A program made the position numbers and the translations under genes. Shown here piece by piece: positions 1-12,639 of a DNA stretch of 64,000 bases. Where the stretch lies: NCBI GenBank assembly GCA_949752795.1, contig OX457061.1:4275239-4339238 (forward strand). Reading direction: 5' to 3'. This DNA is from Hyperoodon ampullatus (Eukaryota; Chordata; Mammalia; Artiodactyla; Ziphiidae). A model generated the notes under the pieces. It was not told where the DNA came from and searched no databases. It was given only the letters and a program-made list of their open reading frames with translations. Each line of letters opens with the position of its first letter. Position 1 is the stretch's first letter.

Positions 1-1654
1 TGGAAAAAAAAAAAAAAAGGCAAGAACCCCAACCTCCTGCAGCCCTAGCCGGCTTCTCGGCGCTTCTTAGAGCCCGAGAATATTTAACAGGTTGTTAGTA
101 TACTATCATTAGTATTGAATTATCATAGTCTAGTGTGATGTAAAACACGCTGTGCCATTTATTCCATTTGGAATTTGGACCCAGCCCTCTCTCGCTAACG
201 TTGTTTTATTCCTGTTTGGGGGTTTCCAACTCCACTATTGTTCCTCCTCCTTTATCTCTTTTCTCCATCACAGGGGTGGTTCTTGCACCTCAGCCTGTCC
301 ACAGCCTGAGAGGTCTGTGTGTGTCCTCACCTGGGCTCTAGTTTAGCTGGGAGGATGCCCAGGAATTGGCCTTTTACTAAGCGTCCAGGGATCCTGGGTG
401 GGTGATCCACCCCTCCCTTTGAGAAAGGAGTCCGGTTGGTCCTGGAGGGGTAAAGGTTTCAACACAGCAGGGTGTGAACCATGGCAAGTTACTTAACCTC
501 TGAGAACTCCATTGACACGGCAGGAGACAGACCTCTCTCCCCCTCTGTCCCCGCTGAGCCCCAGCCCTGTACCTTAGGGGTCTTGCCCACCCTCCTCCAC
601 CCGGGGAGAGAAGAGGCTTGGAGGACTCAGGGGAGGGGAAGGGAATGAGTGAGATGAGGTCACGTCCAGGACCAGGCTCCCAGGACACCAGCACCCAGAC
701 CCCTGTTCTGGGCTCGAACACCTCCTCCCCCGCCTCCCACTTCTCTTGGGTTCTCTAGCTTCCAATGCCAGCCCCTGCCCATCCAGTCCTTTGAATTTGC
801 TTTTAAACCTTCAGTCTCTCAATGGACCCAGAGCCCTAGAAGGGCTCAAACCAAGCATTCACAGAGCGACAGCAACGAAGGAGGAAGCTTTGCTCTTCTC
901 CAGGGCAGGGAAGCGGCTGCACGGACTGGCCCTCAGAAGGCCTGGGCTCTGGCCCCGCTTCCACTCTGGGCAGCTCATCTCTCTTGCCTGGACCTCAGCT
1001 TTCCCTTTGGTCCAAAGACATTAACATCAGAGGTTTGTAGTGAGAGGCAAGGATAAGAGAGGCCCATGCCGGCTATGATGTGGGCTCTGCCTATAGAATC
1101 CACGTCCTTCTGCTCTACCTGGGGTTCTTGGCTTGGATTTGACTTTGGATCGATGCCTGGGCCAATGGCTGAGCCATGGTTCTTAGCAACTTTCTTACCC
1201 CACTGCCCTGAGCGTGGAAAAGGCCTTCTTTTGGCCAGTTTTGCTCACTGGCTTAGCAGACAGGGCCACATGAGGAGATGTGCTCAAAGCTTTTTGAGAA
1301 TGATCCTGAGGTCTTCTTCTCTGCTCCTGGAGGATTGTAGCTTGAATGCTGTCATCACGGTTCTGAGTAGCTGGGGCCAGGGGCAGTGTAACACCGGTGG
1401 GGTGGGGTGGCCGAGGATATGGACTCCAGAATCTGCTAGGCTTGAAGTCGACTCCTGGCTCTAGAATCCAGGGCTGGGGCTAAGGAGAGGCAAGTGAGGT
1501 GAGTCATACAAGTCCCTATTGAACCTGTTGCTGTTTTGTCCATCAGGGATTTTTCAATTTTGATTTTAAAATATTACATTAAAATATTGTTTGTCTTGGT
1601 TACTGAGTTTGGGGAAAGAGTCAAAAGGTTTGTACTTTAGGCCAGGACCTTGTC
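1..1654. other. Intergenic, nothing coding seen
   Basis: An A-run at 3-18 may be the tail of a retroposon cut by the window edge. A scrap near 470-510 resembles MIR. Otherwise the stretch is unique, without a recognisable gene. Confidence 0.5.
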
Positions 1655-1775
1655 TGCCTCACCATAGTCCCAGCCCTGCTCTGTGACCTTGAGCAGACGC
1701 TTTCTGGGCCATGTGTTCTTCAGCTGTAAGATGGCGGTGATGTCGCCCGCTTCACATGGTCACTGGGAGGTCTCT
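1655..1775 (+). repeat. MIR fragment
   Basis: Carries the degenerate MIR core: CTGTGACCTTGAGCAGACGC, then a cytosine-rich stretch and CAGCTGTAAGATGG. Old and 5'/3' truncated. Confidence 0.6.
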
Positions 1776-2140
1776 GCACTTGGCTGGGGTCCTGGAGAAT
1801 ACCAATTATGCATTTCAAATCACCACTACGGAGAACAATAGCCAGAGCTTTTCCTCTGGCAGGTTAGGGCCCCCACTGGAGAAGTCAGGCCCTCCCACCA
1901 CCGCCCTGCGCTTTGCTCTGGGCCTTCCTACAAAACCGGTTTGTGACATGGAGGGGACAAGGGATTTGGCTGATGCGGGCCAAGCTTGGGTGCTAATGCA
2001 AACAGATGGGCCAGACAAGGATCTGGACAGTTTGTGGGTTTCAAGGTCACGCTGTTCTCAGTCATTTTTGTTGGTTTAGCTCAAAACCCCATGGAGCTCC
2101 TGAAACCAGAAAGAGAAGATATTCTTTCTTTTCCTCTATT

Positions 2141-2179
2141 CTTCCCTCCCTCCCTCCCTCCCTCCCTTCCTTCCTCCCC
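2141..2179 (+). repeat. (TCCC)n/(TTCC)n simple repeat
   Basis: A pyrimidine-only tract of tandem TCCC passing into TTCC. The surrounding 1776-2971 is otherwise unique sequence with no gene seen. Confidence 0.9.
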
Positions 2180-2971
2180 TGTAAACATGCAGTCTGTCCT
2201 GCACAGTGTTCCCTGTGCTAGAGGCTGGTGATGTCACAGGGGGTATGACAGGATGGACCTGCATGCATGGATCTCACAGAGTGCAGCAGTGTCCATCAAC
2301 CCAAATTCCCCTTCAGGGATTATTTCCCATTTGTGAATTCAAGTTTATATTTGCCTTCATTCAGTTCTAGGAGCCTGTATAAAAAGCCAACCTAGTTTTT
2401 TTTTTTTCTTTCAATGATGATTTCAAGCATCCAAGTGTTTCCCAAGTAAAAAGAAATGCAGCCGAAAGACTGTTTTGGTCAAGAAGGGTAAATGCAAGAG
2501 AACGTTTTTGATTGGAAACACAGACCTGTGTGACTGTCATGCAGACCCACATTGGCGCCTGAGCTTCTGGTCTGCTTGCTGTCATGCATGTGTGCTTGCT
2601 CTAGACCCCCAAATCTGTGGTTCTAAACCATTGCTAATTGGGGAGCTTGGATGAGTGAGCCGAAAAGCCAAGCCAAACCATCTCTGACTGGATCCAGGGA
2701 CCTCCCAGGACTGGATTTGGATTTGTGGCCTATGAGCCTTGCTTTCTCTTCTGGCTTCTAGAAGCCCCCTGCCAGGCAGAGATCAGACACCAATCACCAT
2801 TGGCTCAGTGCTACCTTCCCTGATAAAAATCCTGCATGATGTCAGGCTCCAGAACCCCCTCTCCTTTCTTCTGGCTGAGAAAATTGTTAGTTATCTGGTT
2901 ACATCAGAGTGGGAGTGTGTGGCAGTGAGAGCACCGATGAGGTTTGGGCTCTACTTTAAAAATCTGGACAT

Positions 2972-3099
2972 TGGGAGTTCCCTGGTTGTTTAGTGATTAG
3001 GAGTCGGTGCTTTCACTGCCGTGGCCCGGCTTCAATCTCTGGCCGGGGAACTAAGATCCCGGCTTGTGGCCAAAAAAAAAGAAAGAAAAGAAAAAAGAG
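2972..3099 (+). mobile_element. CHR-family SINE, short type
   Basis: Begins GGGAGTTCCCTGG, has A-box-like TAGTGATTAGGAG and B-box-like GGCTTCAATCTC, and ends in an A-rich tail with G interruptions (3071-3099). The tRNA-derived head is degenerate, so it is a relatively old copy. Confidence 0.85.
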
Positions 3100-4654
3100 A
3101 CTGGAAATAGACTGAAGTCAGTGGGCGTTCAGCATGAAACCTACCAGCCAAGAGGTCTCTGCTCTAGTCCTAGTTTGGCTGCTAAGTAACTGCATCCCTC
3201 TGTCTTCTCTGGAAGGACTAGACGTGTCCTCAAGCCCCTCCCAACTTTGTGAGTCCTGTTTCCAAAGGCTCCGTCTCAGCACCCCAGGCCCACGCTTGTC
3301 CCCCACTCCTGCCAAGTGCGCAGCAACACGGGCACTGCCTTCCTCCACCTCCAAGGGAACTTCTGAGAATTTCAAGCTGACCGGCTGAGGGTCCAGACCA
3401 GCTGCCTCCTTGTGGTTCGTGAGGACAGTACACATGGGCCTCTTTGTTTGGTTAAATCTCTGGTGGGGTTTGGCCAAGAAACCCCACCAGGAGGTAGAAT
3501 GTTCCCAAACGCCAACCAGCAGGGAAATGAACGAAAACAGGGGCTCAAGGCCGTATCTCTGGCGACAGCCCTGCTCACGTGGCATTTGTCGGCACGTGAT
3601 TAGGACGACTTGGGATGGAAAGCTAAGCCCTCCCCCCCATTTCCTCCCATCTTTAATTGAGGAGTGGTTTGGAGGGACAGGCCCTGGAATGCACAGTGGA
3701 CCGGTCACTGGCCTGGGGCCGGCTTATTGAGTGAACTCAGGCCACCTTTGACATCTCTTTTCCATCTGTGGAGTGGGGACGATGGTGGTGGAGGGAGGTT
3801 AGCAGATGGTCCCTAAGGCCCCTGCAGGCTGGAACCTTTGGGGACTCTACCCTGGGTCAGGAAGGATAGTCAGGGACTCCAGCTGTGCCGGGAGACCCCC
3901 CAGCCAGGGTCAGCGTGAGCCAGGACAGGCGTTTGGCCGGTGTGACAGGATACCGGCGAAGGCGGAATCAGACCAGAATCGGACCTGGGGCTTTGTGGAG
4001 GCACAAATAATTAATGAGGAGGGAAGGACCGAGCTGGGGGAGGGAAGGAGGCAGGGAGGGAAGGGCCAGGCACCTCCTTGGCCTCATACTCAGACCTGCC
4101 AGAGGGTGGCGCTGTAGGACAAGGAGCGGAGGAAACCTGCTGAGAGCCCCCCCAGCGTGGCCCGGGAGTACACAGAGGCTGGGGAGACTCCAGGAGAGGG
4201 TGCAGGTGTGTTCCCAGGGCATCTGTCACAGCCCCCTCGAGTCCCACAGCACGCGGCCTGCCTGCTTCTGAGGCAAGAAGCAATTGGATTTGCAATCTCA
4301 AAAAGAGATTTCCTGGAGCTTTTTCTGGCCAAGTCCATATTCTCCTCCTTGGCCCAGTCCTTGGAAAAGCAGGCCTGGAGGGACCACTGAGCAGTGGGGC
4401 ATCTTGCTCATTGTCATGGCAGAATCGCTCACTCTTCTGTGGATAGAGTCTAACTTCAGGTCCTTCAGGAAATTCTGTGTCCTGATGCGTCACCCCCTGC
4501 CCCTTTCCACTGGGGATTGCAGAACAAAAGAGTGGGTTCAGTTCCAAATATTTTGACCTTCTTGATGCATGTGGACACAAAGGCTTTGAGCATCCTGCCC
4601 TCGGTTGCTCACAGAATTCCGGCTGTCCCTTTGCAGTGTGCTTTATTAATACGA
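3100..4654. other. Intergenic unique sequence
   Basis: No gene or confident repeat seen. An AT-rich homeodomain-like site (AAATAATTAATGAGG, near 4006-4020) stands out in otherwise GC-rich DNA. Confidence 0.4.
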
Positions 4655-5235
4655 AGAAAATAATAATTCGCATTCATCTAGTGCTTAAAAGTGCCAGATC
4701 CTGTGCTAATCACATTATACACATTCTTTTTTTTTTAAAATAAATTTATTTATTTAATTATTATTATTTTTAATTTTTTGACTGCGTTGGGTCTTCGTTG
4801 CTGCGCGTGGGCTTTTCTCTAGTTGCGGCGAGCAGGGGCCACTCCTCGTTGCTGTGCACATGCCTCTCATTGCGGTGGCTTCTTCCGCTGCAGAGAACGG
4901 GCTCTAGGCGCGCTGGCCTCAGTAGTTGTGGCTCGCGGGCTCTAGAGTGCAGGCCCAGTAGTTGTGGCGCACGGGCCTAGTTGCTCCGCGGCATGTGAGA
5001 TCCTCCCGGACCAGGGCTCGAACCCATGTCCCCTGCACTGGCAGATGGACTCTCAACCACTGTGCCACCAGGGAAGCCGTATACACATTCTTGAATGTAA
5101 TCATTATCTAATTTCACTTGATGAAAACTCCTGTGGTGTGTCAGGGTCCTGTTTCACAGATGGGGCACAGAGTGGTTAGGACACTTTCTTGGGGTCACAC
5201 AGAAATTACTTAGTGGCGCTGGGTTTCATGCCCTT
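4655..5235 (-). repeat. MIR split by a SINE
   Basis: The MIR 3' end (CTAGTGCTTAAAAGTGCCAG, near 4678-4697) and the 5' part (TTTCACAGATGGGGCACAG, near 5153-5171, then GGGGTCACACAG) are separated by the SINE at 4729-5079. Joining across the 13-bp duplication restores a continuous MIR. Confidence 0.75.
4729..5079 (-). mobile_element. CHR-family SINE, long type
   Basis: Reverse-oriented long CHR SINE: T-rich tail at the left, ACTGCGTTGGGTCTTCGTTG, repeated CAGTAGTTGTGGC motifs, then the reversed tRNA-like head ending CCACCAGGGAAGCC. It is flanked by a perfect 13-bp target-site duplication, TATACACATTCTT (4716-4728 and 5080-5092). Confidence 0.93.
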
Positions 5236-5833
5236 GAATGGCTGCCTGCTCAGTGGCCAGGTCCCTCAGGCTCAGCCGTGCTCCCTCACCGGGGTCGCTT
5301 CCCCCGGGGGTCAGAAGGCTGCAGGGTGGCTTTAACAAAGACCAGTAGGGATGCTTGTCTGGTTCGTGGGGTGGGAGGGGAATTTTAGGCCCTTAGAATG
5401 GGGTGGGGTCTGTCAAGGCCCCCCACTGAACCAGATTCCTGAGGGGGTTGGTAATGTGTGTGGCATTTTTATGGAATTAGCTTCTAAGGAGCTGCAGTGA
5501 GTGTGTGTGTTGGGAGTGGGGAGGCTGCTCAAGAAACTCACTCAGATCTGTAGTCACCAGACTCGGTGTGTCTCCCGGCCTAGGCTGATGGATAGTCCCC
5601 GCCAGGCACTCAGCCTGTGGCTCAGGAGCCACAGCAGATGTTCAGGCAGCAGATCATTCCACAGGCCCTTAGGTCTGGGCCCTGGGCCCTTAGACCCCTG
5701 ATCCCATGCCACTTCCCTTCTAGAAGAGGAGACAGGCAATAAACAAGGGCTCATTGCTTTGCGGAGAATAAAACAGGCTGGTGTGGGTTTAACTGAGGGT
5801 TACTCCAGGGAGGCCTTTCGAGTGGGGGACTTG

Positions 5834-5962
5834 TTCATATCTTTTTCTTTTTCGGCCACACCACACGGTTTGCGGGGTCTCAGTTCCCCGACCAGGGATT
5901 GAACCCAAGCCATGGCAGTGAAAGCCTGGAATCCTAACCACTAGGCCACCAGAGAACTCCCT
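5834..5962 (-). mobile_element. CHR-family SINE, short type
   Basis: Reverse copy with TTTCGGCCACACC near the tail and GAACTCCC at the head. It is flanked by a perfect 14-bp duplication GAGTGGGGGACTTG (5820-5833 and 5963-5976). Confidence 0.92.
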
Positions 5963-6519
5963 GAGTGGGGGACTTGGCTTTTGAGTGAAGATCTAAATGA
6001 CAAGAAGGGGTGGGCTGGTGACAAGCCGTGGAGAAGGGATTGTGGGCAGAAGCAGGAAGGTGGTTCAGGAACCTACTGCAGTTCTCCAGAGAGATGACGG
6101 GGGCTCGGAGAGACGGATGAATCAGGGTGTTTTTGGAAGTAACATCGATGGGCTTGTTGACGGATTGGATGAGAGCGTGAAGGAAACAGAGTCGTGACGG
6201 TTTTCGTCTTCAGCATCTGGGTGGTCTCAAGTTTGAGATGGGAAAAATGGAAGGAGAAGCGAGTTTGGCGGAAAAAAATCCAGAGTTCTGTCTTGGCTGT
6301 GTTGGTTTGAGACGAATGCCAGATGCTTGAGTGGAGACATCCGGGGAGCAGCTGGATAAATGAGTGTGGCATTCTAGGGAGAGATCCGGGCTGAAGGTCA
6401 GTGATGGGCTTTGCACAGGTGCTGTCGAGATGTCTTGGAGGTCATCTCCCTTAAAGAGTCTGAGGTTTGTTCTCACACTGCTCATAGGTTTACTAGCTTT
6501 CAAATAAAGGCACAGGAGG

Positions 6520-7247
6520 AGGATGACAAATAGCACTTTTAATTTAAAACAGATCAGTATCTAATCTGTGGGGAGAAGCCAAAGGACCTGCAGAAAGATT
6601 GAGGTGCAAAGTGCCCCAGCCTGGGTACTTTGAGCCCCGGAAGTCTCTCTCTTTCGGGAGGGGGCAGGGTGACCTTCCAAGGTCAGTGCCGGTGGAGGAG
6701 CCCATCTGGGCCCAGCACTGAGGAGGTGGGGGCCGCTCTGAGTAAGGAACGTGGGCTCTTCCTGCCCTCAAAGGTCCCAGAGAGATGGTACCGCCATGGA
6801 GAGATATCAGGAATCCCAAAAGGAGCAATTAAAACTCATGTTTGGAATATAAAATGAGGACTTTCAAAGCATGGCACTGTCACACTTTCTGCAGCAAATA
6901 CATGGGTTGTTTTTAACACTTGAGGGCAGAGCCTCAGAATCGCCCCTTAGTCTGGAGTCTAAAATCTGCCTTGGATTTTGGGTTTCTCTTATCAGGTGAG
7001 GGCTTGAGAAGAGAGGGTGGGGGGCCTGCAGGAGGAGGGCGGTCCCTAAGTGGAGGGTCCCTGGGGCTTAAGGGAAGCGAGTGTGGCTAACTCTAAAGAG
7101 GGGGCTCTTACCAAAAACGATCAAACTAAGACCTGAATCTGAGGTCCTGGCCGAGGAGGCACCTGCAGAACAAGGGGGACTGTCTCATGTTAGTTGGGGC
7201 AAGAAAGGTGAGTCCTTCGGAGGATTTTCTACCGTGTCAAGAAGGCT
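6520..7247 (-). other. CFAP77: Probable CFAP77 3' UTR
   Basis: This is the sequence after the TAA, with no recognisable repeat. The first plausible poly(A) signal on the minus strand is ATTAAA (plus-strand TTTAAT at 6538-6543). No canonical AATAAA was seen on this strand between the stop and 5.9 kb. The extent is a guess; transcript data would settle it. Confidence 0.3.
6538..6543 (-). terminator. Candidate poly(A) signal ATTAAA for CFAP77
   Basis: ATTAAA on the minus strand, about 700 bp after the stop codon. It is the best of the variants seen, but no downstream GU-rich element is obvious. Confidence 0.25.
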
Positions 7248-8059
<812 letters not shown>

Positions 8060-8270
8060 GCTTGCTTGTTTATTTATGCATCTGTTCATTCATTCATTCA
8101 TTCATGCATTCCCTCACTCGTTCAGGCCACACATATTAACTGAGCACAGCTCTGTGCCAGGCACTGGGGTACCGCGATGAATGAGAGGGACTCTCTCTTC
8201 CCCGGGGAGTGGGAGCAGACGTGGGCGACGGTTACACAGCTGTTTCATGGAAATCAGTGCAGTGATGGGG
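8060..8270. repeat. Ancient LINE2-like fragment with (CATT)n
   Basis: A tandem TTCATTCATT tract followed by ATTAACTGAGCACAGCTCTG and GTGCCAGGCACTGGGGT, the common mammalian old-repeat signature. Family is assigned loosely to L2. Confidence 0.5.
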
Positions 8271-10117
8271 GCGTCAGTAGCACAGGTAGGTGGGTTTAAC
8301 CGTCTCCGGAGTCAGGAGCCTCTCTGGGGAACAAGGGGAGGCTCGTAGGATGAGCAGGGTTTCCCAGGCTAAGGGGGCCACATGCGTGCTGGCCTTGGAG
8401 CGCCCCACAGCTCAAGTCCCCAAGGCGACATGGTGGCCCAGATGAGGGTCCTCAGGAGCAGCTGAAGGCTCTGCCGTGACTTCGAGATAAGGCAGGACCC
8501 CTGGCCAGGATGGCCACAGGCTCTGGTGCAGGACCAGGCCGGGGGTGCCCTCACCACCACAGGGGACGCCGTTAGCTGAGACCACAGAGCTGCAGGCAGC
8601 CTTCCCGTGACGAAAGGTGAGAGAAGAGAAAAACTGGGAGAGGATAAGATATTAAAAGGAAGTAGAGGGAAGGCCAGGAGGAACTTGTAGGGAACGTCTC
8701 TGTGCTCGGTGTCCCACACTCTGGCCCCCCTTGGGGGAGCACAGGGGCCTGGGGGGAAGTCATGACCCTTAACCAGAGCTTGTGGCCCAAAGTGGCTTCC
8801 TGACAGCAGAAAACGCAGGTGCAGACCTGACGTGGCCTCCTGGTTCCCTGGGTCCTGCATCTGCTGCCTCCCTCCGGACCCCATCAGACCCCCCCAGTCC
8901 AAGGTCTGGGCCACGGCTTAGGGTCAGTGAGACCCAAACCTCAGGTCCAGGGGGCCATGCTTGCCGTCAGGGGAGATCAGGCACATCAGGTCACAGGGGG
9001 CCACAACAGAATCCAACTTAACCATGTTCAGTTTACAGGCGAGGGAACCGAGGCCCGGAGCAGAGTTTGCCCAGGGTTGGCCCCAGAGGGAATCAGTGGC
9101 AGAGAAAATCTGCTTTAGCACCCACTCCCCACTCACTAACTCCTGGGCACTAAGTTCTAGATTCCTTCTAGAATATTCTGCCTTGGCTGCCCCTCATGCT
9201 GTGTCAGGGGAGTGGGGGGACTCCCTGCACCTCACTCATGGGGTGAAAAGGGGGTTGGGGGCTGCAAATGCTTATTAGAAACCCATAAAAAAATCAAATG
9301 GTGATAAGTAGATTGGGTTAGTTATTCCGGGACATAAAACTGCATCCTTCACTCTCTGGGGGGTGTGGAGACTCTGGAGACCCTGCAGAAAGCCATGACC
9401 CTCTCCTCTGGGAAAATAAGTACCCACAAGTCCTAACGTACAAACAGCGCAGGAGATTCATGGACGCTTTGTAAGTGTGGCGGCATTTCTGGGAGCCATC
9501 CCAGCTCCAGCCTCAGGTTTCGGGTTTCTGGGATATACGTCAGGATCATTCGGGGCTCTTGTCACCCGGGTAGGGCCTGAGCCCAATCCCGAAGCTCTGA
9601 GTCCACCCGGGCAGGCCCTTCCTACAGTCACCGAAGCCCCACCCAGACCCAGGCTCAATGCCTGGTGTCAGCTCATTTCAATCAATCATACCACGATCTT
9701 GTTCTCAGCTCAATCTCCAGTTTCAGAAAAATTGCCAAGTGGCCTCACAGAAGTTATTGAGAAGAGAGAAGTTCCAATACACTGTGCAGGAGGAAAGTAG
9801 CCATAAACAAAAGGCCTTTTCCAAAGTACATCTTGTATCCCTTCCAGCAAGGGGTGGGAACTTTTACACAGTGACGTGATTTTCCTGACACCGTGCTTCC
9901 CAGAAAGCAGCTAGAGATGCTCAGTAACGCCTCCTGGGTACCTCGGCTGATTTGGATGCCCAGCCGCCTGGGCCTCTTAGACCTCCGTGGTCATCGGTAG
10001 TGTTCAGAGTGGCAATAGTTCTGTCCCTAGGGCCCGGTCACCAGTCGTTCTTAACAGGGAAGCACAGCTCTGCAAGTCCACATCTCTGCAACTCTACATG
10101 CCCCTCTGTGGCTCTTG
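8271..10117. other. Intron, mostly unique
   Basis: GC-rich intron sequence. A MIR scrap lies at 9015-9120; nothing else is recognised. Open frames here are not supported by splice sites or protein similarity. Confidence 0.45.
9015..9120 (-). repeat. MIR fragment
   Basis: Reverse MIR: TTTACAGGCGAGGGAACCGA (near 9035-9054), then AGTTTGCCCAGGGTTG and GGAATCAGTGGCAGAG. Confidence 0.65.
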
Positions 10118-10560
10118 TAAAGGGTTGAATGGTGACCTCCCCCCAACAGATACATCCACATTCTAACCCCGGAACCTGTGAATGTGACCTTATTTGTAAA
10201 GAGGGTCTCTGTAGATGTAATTAAGGGTCCTGTGATGAGAATATCCTGAATATTCAGGTGGGCTCTAAATCCAATGACAGGCATCCTTGTAAGAGACAGA
10301 AGACACAGACAGAGGAGAAGTCCACCTGAAGACAGAGCCGTAGGTTGGAGTGATGCAGCCAGAGCTTGGGAATGCCAGGAGCCACCAGTAGCTGGAAAAG
10401 GCAAGAAAGCCTTCTCCCCTAGAACCTTCAGTGGCAGTGCGACCCTGCTGACACCTTGATTTTGGAGTTCTGGCCTCCAGAGCTGTTGGAGAATAAATTT
10501 CTATTCTTTAAACCACTATGTGTTTGGTAGTTTGTTATGGCAGCCTTGGGAAACAAATGC
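10118..10560 (+). mobile_element. MaLR-type LTR (MLT1-like)
   Basis: GGTTGAATGGTGACCTCCCC, AACCTGTGAATGTGACCTTA, AATAAATTTCTATTCTTTAA and TTTGTTATGGCAGCC in that order are the landmarks of this old non-autonomous LTR group. It is antisense to CFAP77. No internal retroviral sequence. Confidence 0.75.
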
Positions 10561-10602
10561 AGCCCTCAAGCCGTTCCCTGAGTAGTTCAGCATGCAGGAA
10601 TG

Positions 10603-10948
10603 CTGGGTGGTGTTGATGTTGGGTGGTATTGATGGTGGGTGGTGGGTGGTGTTGACTTGGTGCTGATGGTGGGTGGTGCTGATGGTGGATGATGCTGATG
10701 GTGGGTGGTGGGTGGTGTTGATTTGGTGCTGATGGTGGGTGGTGCTGATGGTGGGTGATGCTGATGGTGGGTGATGCTGATGATGGGTGGTGGGTGGTGT
10801 TGATTTGGTGCTGATGGTGGGTGGTGCTGATGGTGGGTGGTGCTGATTGTGGGTGATGCTGTTGGTGGGTGATGCTGATGGTGGGTGGTGGGTGGTGTTG
10901 ATTTGATGCTGATGGTGGGTGATCCTGCTGGTGGGTGGTGCTGATGGC
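10603..10948 (+). repeat. Minisatellite, 16-bp unit with higher-order structure
   Basis: About 346 bp of tandem variants of GCTGATGGTGGGTGGT. An 18-bp spacer carrying GTTGAYTTG recurs with starts at 10651, 10717, 10799 and 10897. The intervals are 66, 82 and 98 bp, i.e. 3, 4 and 5 units of 16 bp plus 18 bp. Confidence 0.95.
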
Positions 10949-11099
10949 AGCAGGCTCAGAACTCACTCTCATCTCCTGAGTAGGTGGAGGATCCAGGCCG
11001 TAGGGCCTGCTCAGCTTAGAGGTAATCAGGTTAAAACCAGCACACAAATAAAAGCGAACCCTAGGAAATATTTTCTTTTTTGCAATCTCCTTTTACTTA

Positions 11100-11175
11100 G
11101 AAACTTTGTCAAGGAAGAGATATTCATTCATCCATCCATCTAAAAAAGTATTTATTCAGCACCTATGTGCCAGGG
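11100..11175. repeat. Ancient L2-like fragment
   Basis: ATTCATTCATCCATCC then GTATTTATTCAGCACCTATG and TGCCAGGG. Confidence 0.5.
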
Positions 11176-11499
11176 ATGGTGAAGCGCCACACCCTTTGTA
11201 CTTTGGCATTCCCAGTTCCATTTTCCCCTGGTTTTCCAAAGGGGTGTTTTGGGCATAGGAGGTTCACCCCAGTGACTGACCACACACGTTCTGACACCTA
11301 CTATGTTCTCAGCAGCACTGGGCTGACATGGGGAAGGCCAGCGTGTCGTATGTGGTCCCCGATGTCAATGGAGTCCCATTCCTGCTGGACTCTTGCAGAC
11401 TTAAGTCATCCCTGGGGTGGATCCAGGGAAGCTTAGGTGAGTGTCCAGCCCCAGAGCCCTAAGAGGTGGGGTCTGCACCTGCCCTGTTCCCTGAGGACG

Positions 11500-11600
11500 C
11501 CCAGTGCCTGACATGGGACCTGGCATTCAGGAAGTGTTGAAACAAAGTTGGAAGAGTGAACAAATGAGTGAATGAATGAATGAGAGAGTGAAGGAAGGAG
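11500..11600 (+). repeat. L2 3'-end fragment
   Basis: GACCTGGCATTCAGGAAGTG followed by AATGAGTGAATGAATGAATG, the L2 3' terminus. Confidence 0.55.
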
Positions 11601-12019
11601 GAGGGCGGAACTCACCTGGCCTCAGGTGGTCAAGGAGGGCTTCTCAGGCCAGGTGGGCCTGAAAGGATTGGGATGAGGGAGGTGGAAGGGAGGTACGGCA
11701 GGGGAAATGGTGTCAGCAGAAGGAGGAGAGGGGTCGTGCGTGGGTCTGGAGGTGAAAACCGAAGGAGATGCTTAGTTGCTGGGGCTGGCCGACTCTCCTG
11801 AGAGCTTACTCAAGCAGGAGCTTCACCCCTGCCCTCCTGAGGTTGTTCTTTATAAAGAGAAGGGAAAGGGAGCCTATTCTGTACCCATGAAATCCCCAGA
11901 GCCCCAAGCAGAGCATGGGAGTCCACGGAGAGGGGCGCTCCAGCTTTCAGAATGCCAAGAAGCAGGCGCCCCTCTGCAGCATTTGTTCCGGAGGCTGGTG
12001 GCTGGGACCCTCAGGCTGA

Positions 12020-12195
12020 TACAGTGACAGACCTGCCGTTTGTCAGGTGCAGTGCACTTATTTCACACAAGCCTCAGAGTACCCAGACGTTGTCTCCATT
12101 TTACAGATGGGGAAACAGGGGCCCCAAAAGGTTAAGTCACTTGCCCCAGGTCTCAGAGACCCAGAGCCCCAGATCTGGGAGTCCTGGCCCCAGAT
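12020..12195 (-). repeat. MIR
   Basis: TGCAGTGCACTTATTTCACA, CATTTTACAGATGGGGAAAC and GTTAAGTCACTTGCCCCAGG are typical reverse MIR core. Confidence 0.75.
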
Positions 12196-12280
12196 CTTTA
12201 CCGATAATCTCCACTCTCAATAAATGCTCAGGAAATGAGGCAAGTGAAAGGCACTGCTGGGAACATGTGGCTCCCATCCT

Positions 12281-12317
12281 GCACGCACGCACGCACGCGC
12301 ACACGCACGCACGCATG
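12281..12317 (+). repeat. (ACGC)n microsatellite
   Basis: CpG-rich tetranucleotide run with a CGCACA interruption. CpG retention in such a tract suggests it is young or unmethylated. Confidence 0.9.
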
Positions 12318-12639
12318 CTCTCTCCTCCTAAAATAGCGGCTCAGCCAGAGATGAGGGTCCTAATTACAGGTCAGGCCTCAAGCGCTTGTGGTCACGACCC
12401 TGTGGACCCCCGGAGTCAAAGGATGAAGAGCTGTGGAGCAAAGAATTCCTTCTGAGATGCTTCTAAATTAAGCCATCTGCAGTCTGTCTCCGCCTGGAGC
12501 TAAGAAATTGTAACGGCTTTGGCAGGAGACAGCTCTGCTGAATGGAGCTGAGTCGCTCTTAGGTCAATGCAGGTAAATAAGAGACGAGCGCCACTGGCCC
12601 ACCAGCAGCCCTGGGAGCAGGACGGGCGGGTTGGCGAAG

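Noticed and set aside
4011..4673. 220-codon minus-strand frame
   Set aside because: GC-rich shadow frame covering intergenic DNA and part of a MIR; Pro/Ser/Arg composition typical of chance frames.
1..7000. BARHL1 exons expected on the 3' side of CFAP77
   Set aside because: No homeobox or BARHL1-like coding sequence is visible; the gene must lie beyond position 1.
8369..8914. 181-codon minus-strand frame in the last CFAP77 intron
   Set aside because: Compositionally biased, no homology recognised, no acceptor/donor consistent with CFAP77 phase.
10603..10948. CRISPR-like repeat-spacer appearance
   Set aside because: Spacers are not unique, units are contiguous, and the host is a mammal: it is a minisatellite.
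10535..11047. 170-codon minus-strand frame rich in His, Pro, Ser and Thr
   Set aside because: It is a translation of the 16-bp minisatellite. Low complexity, no splice or promoter context.
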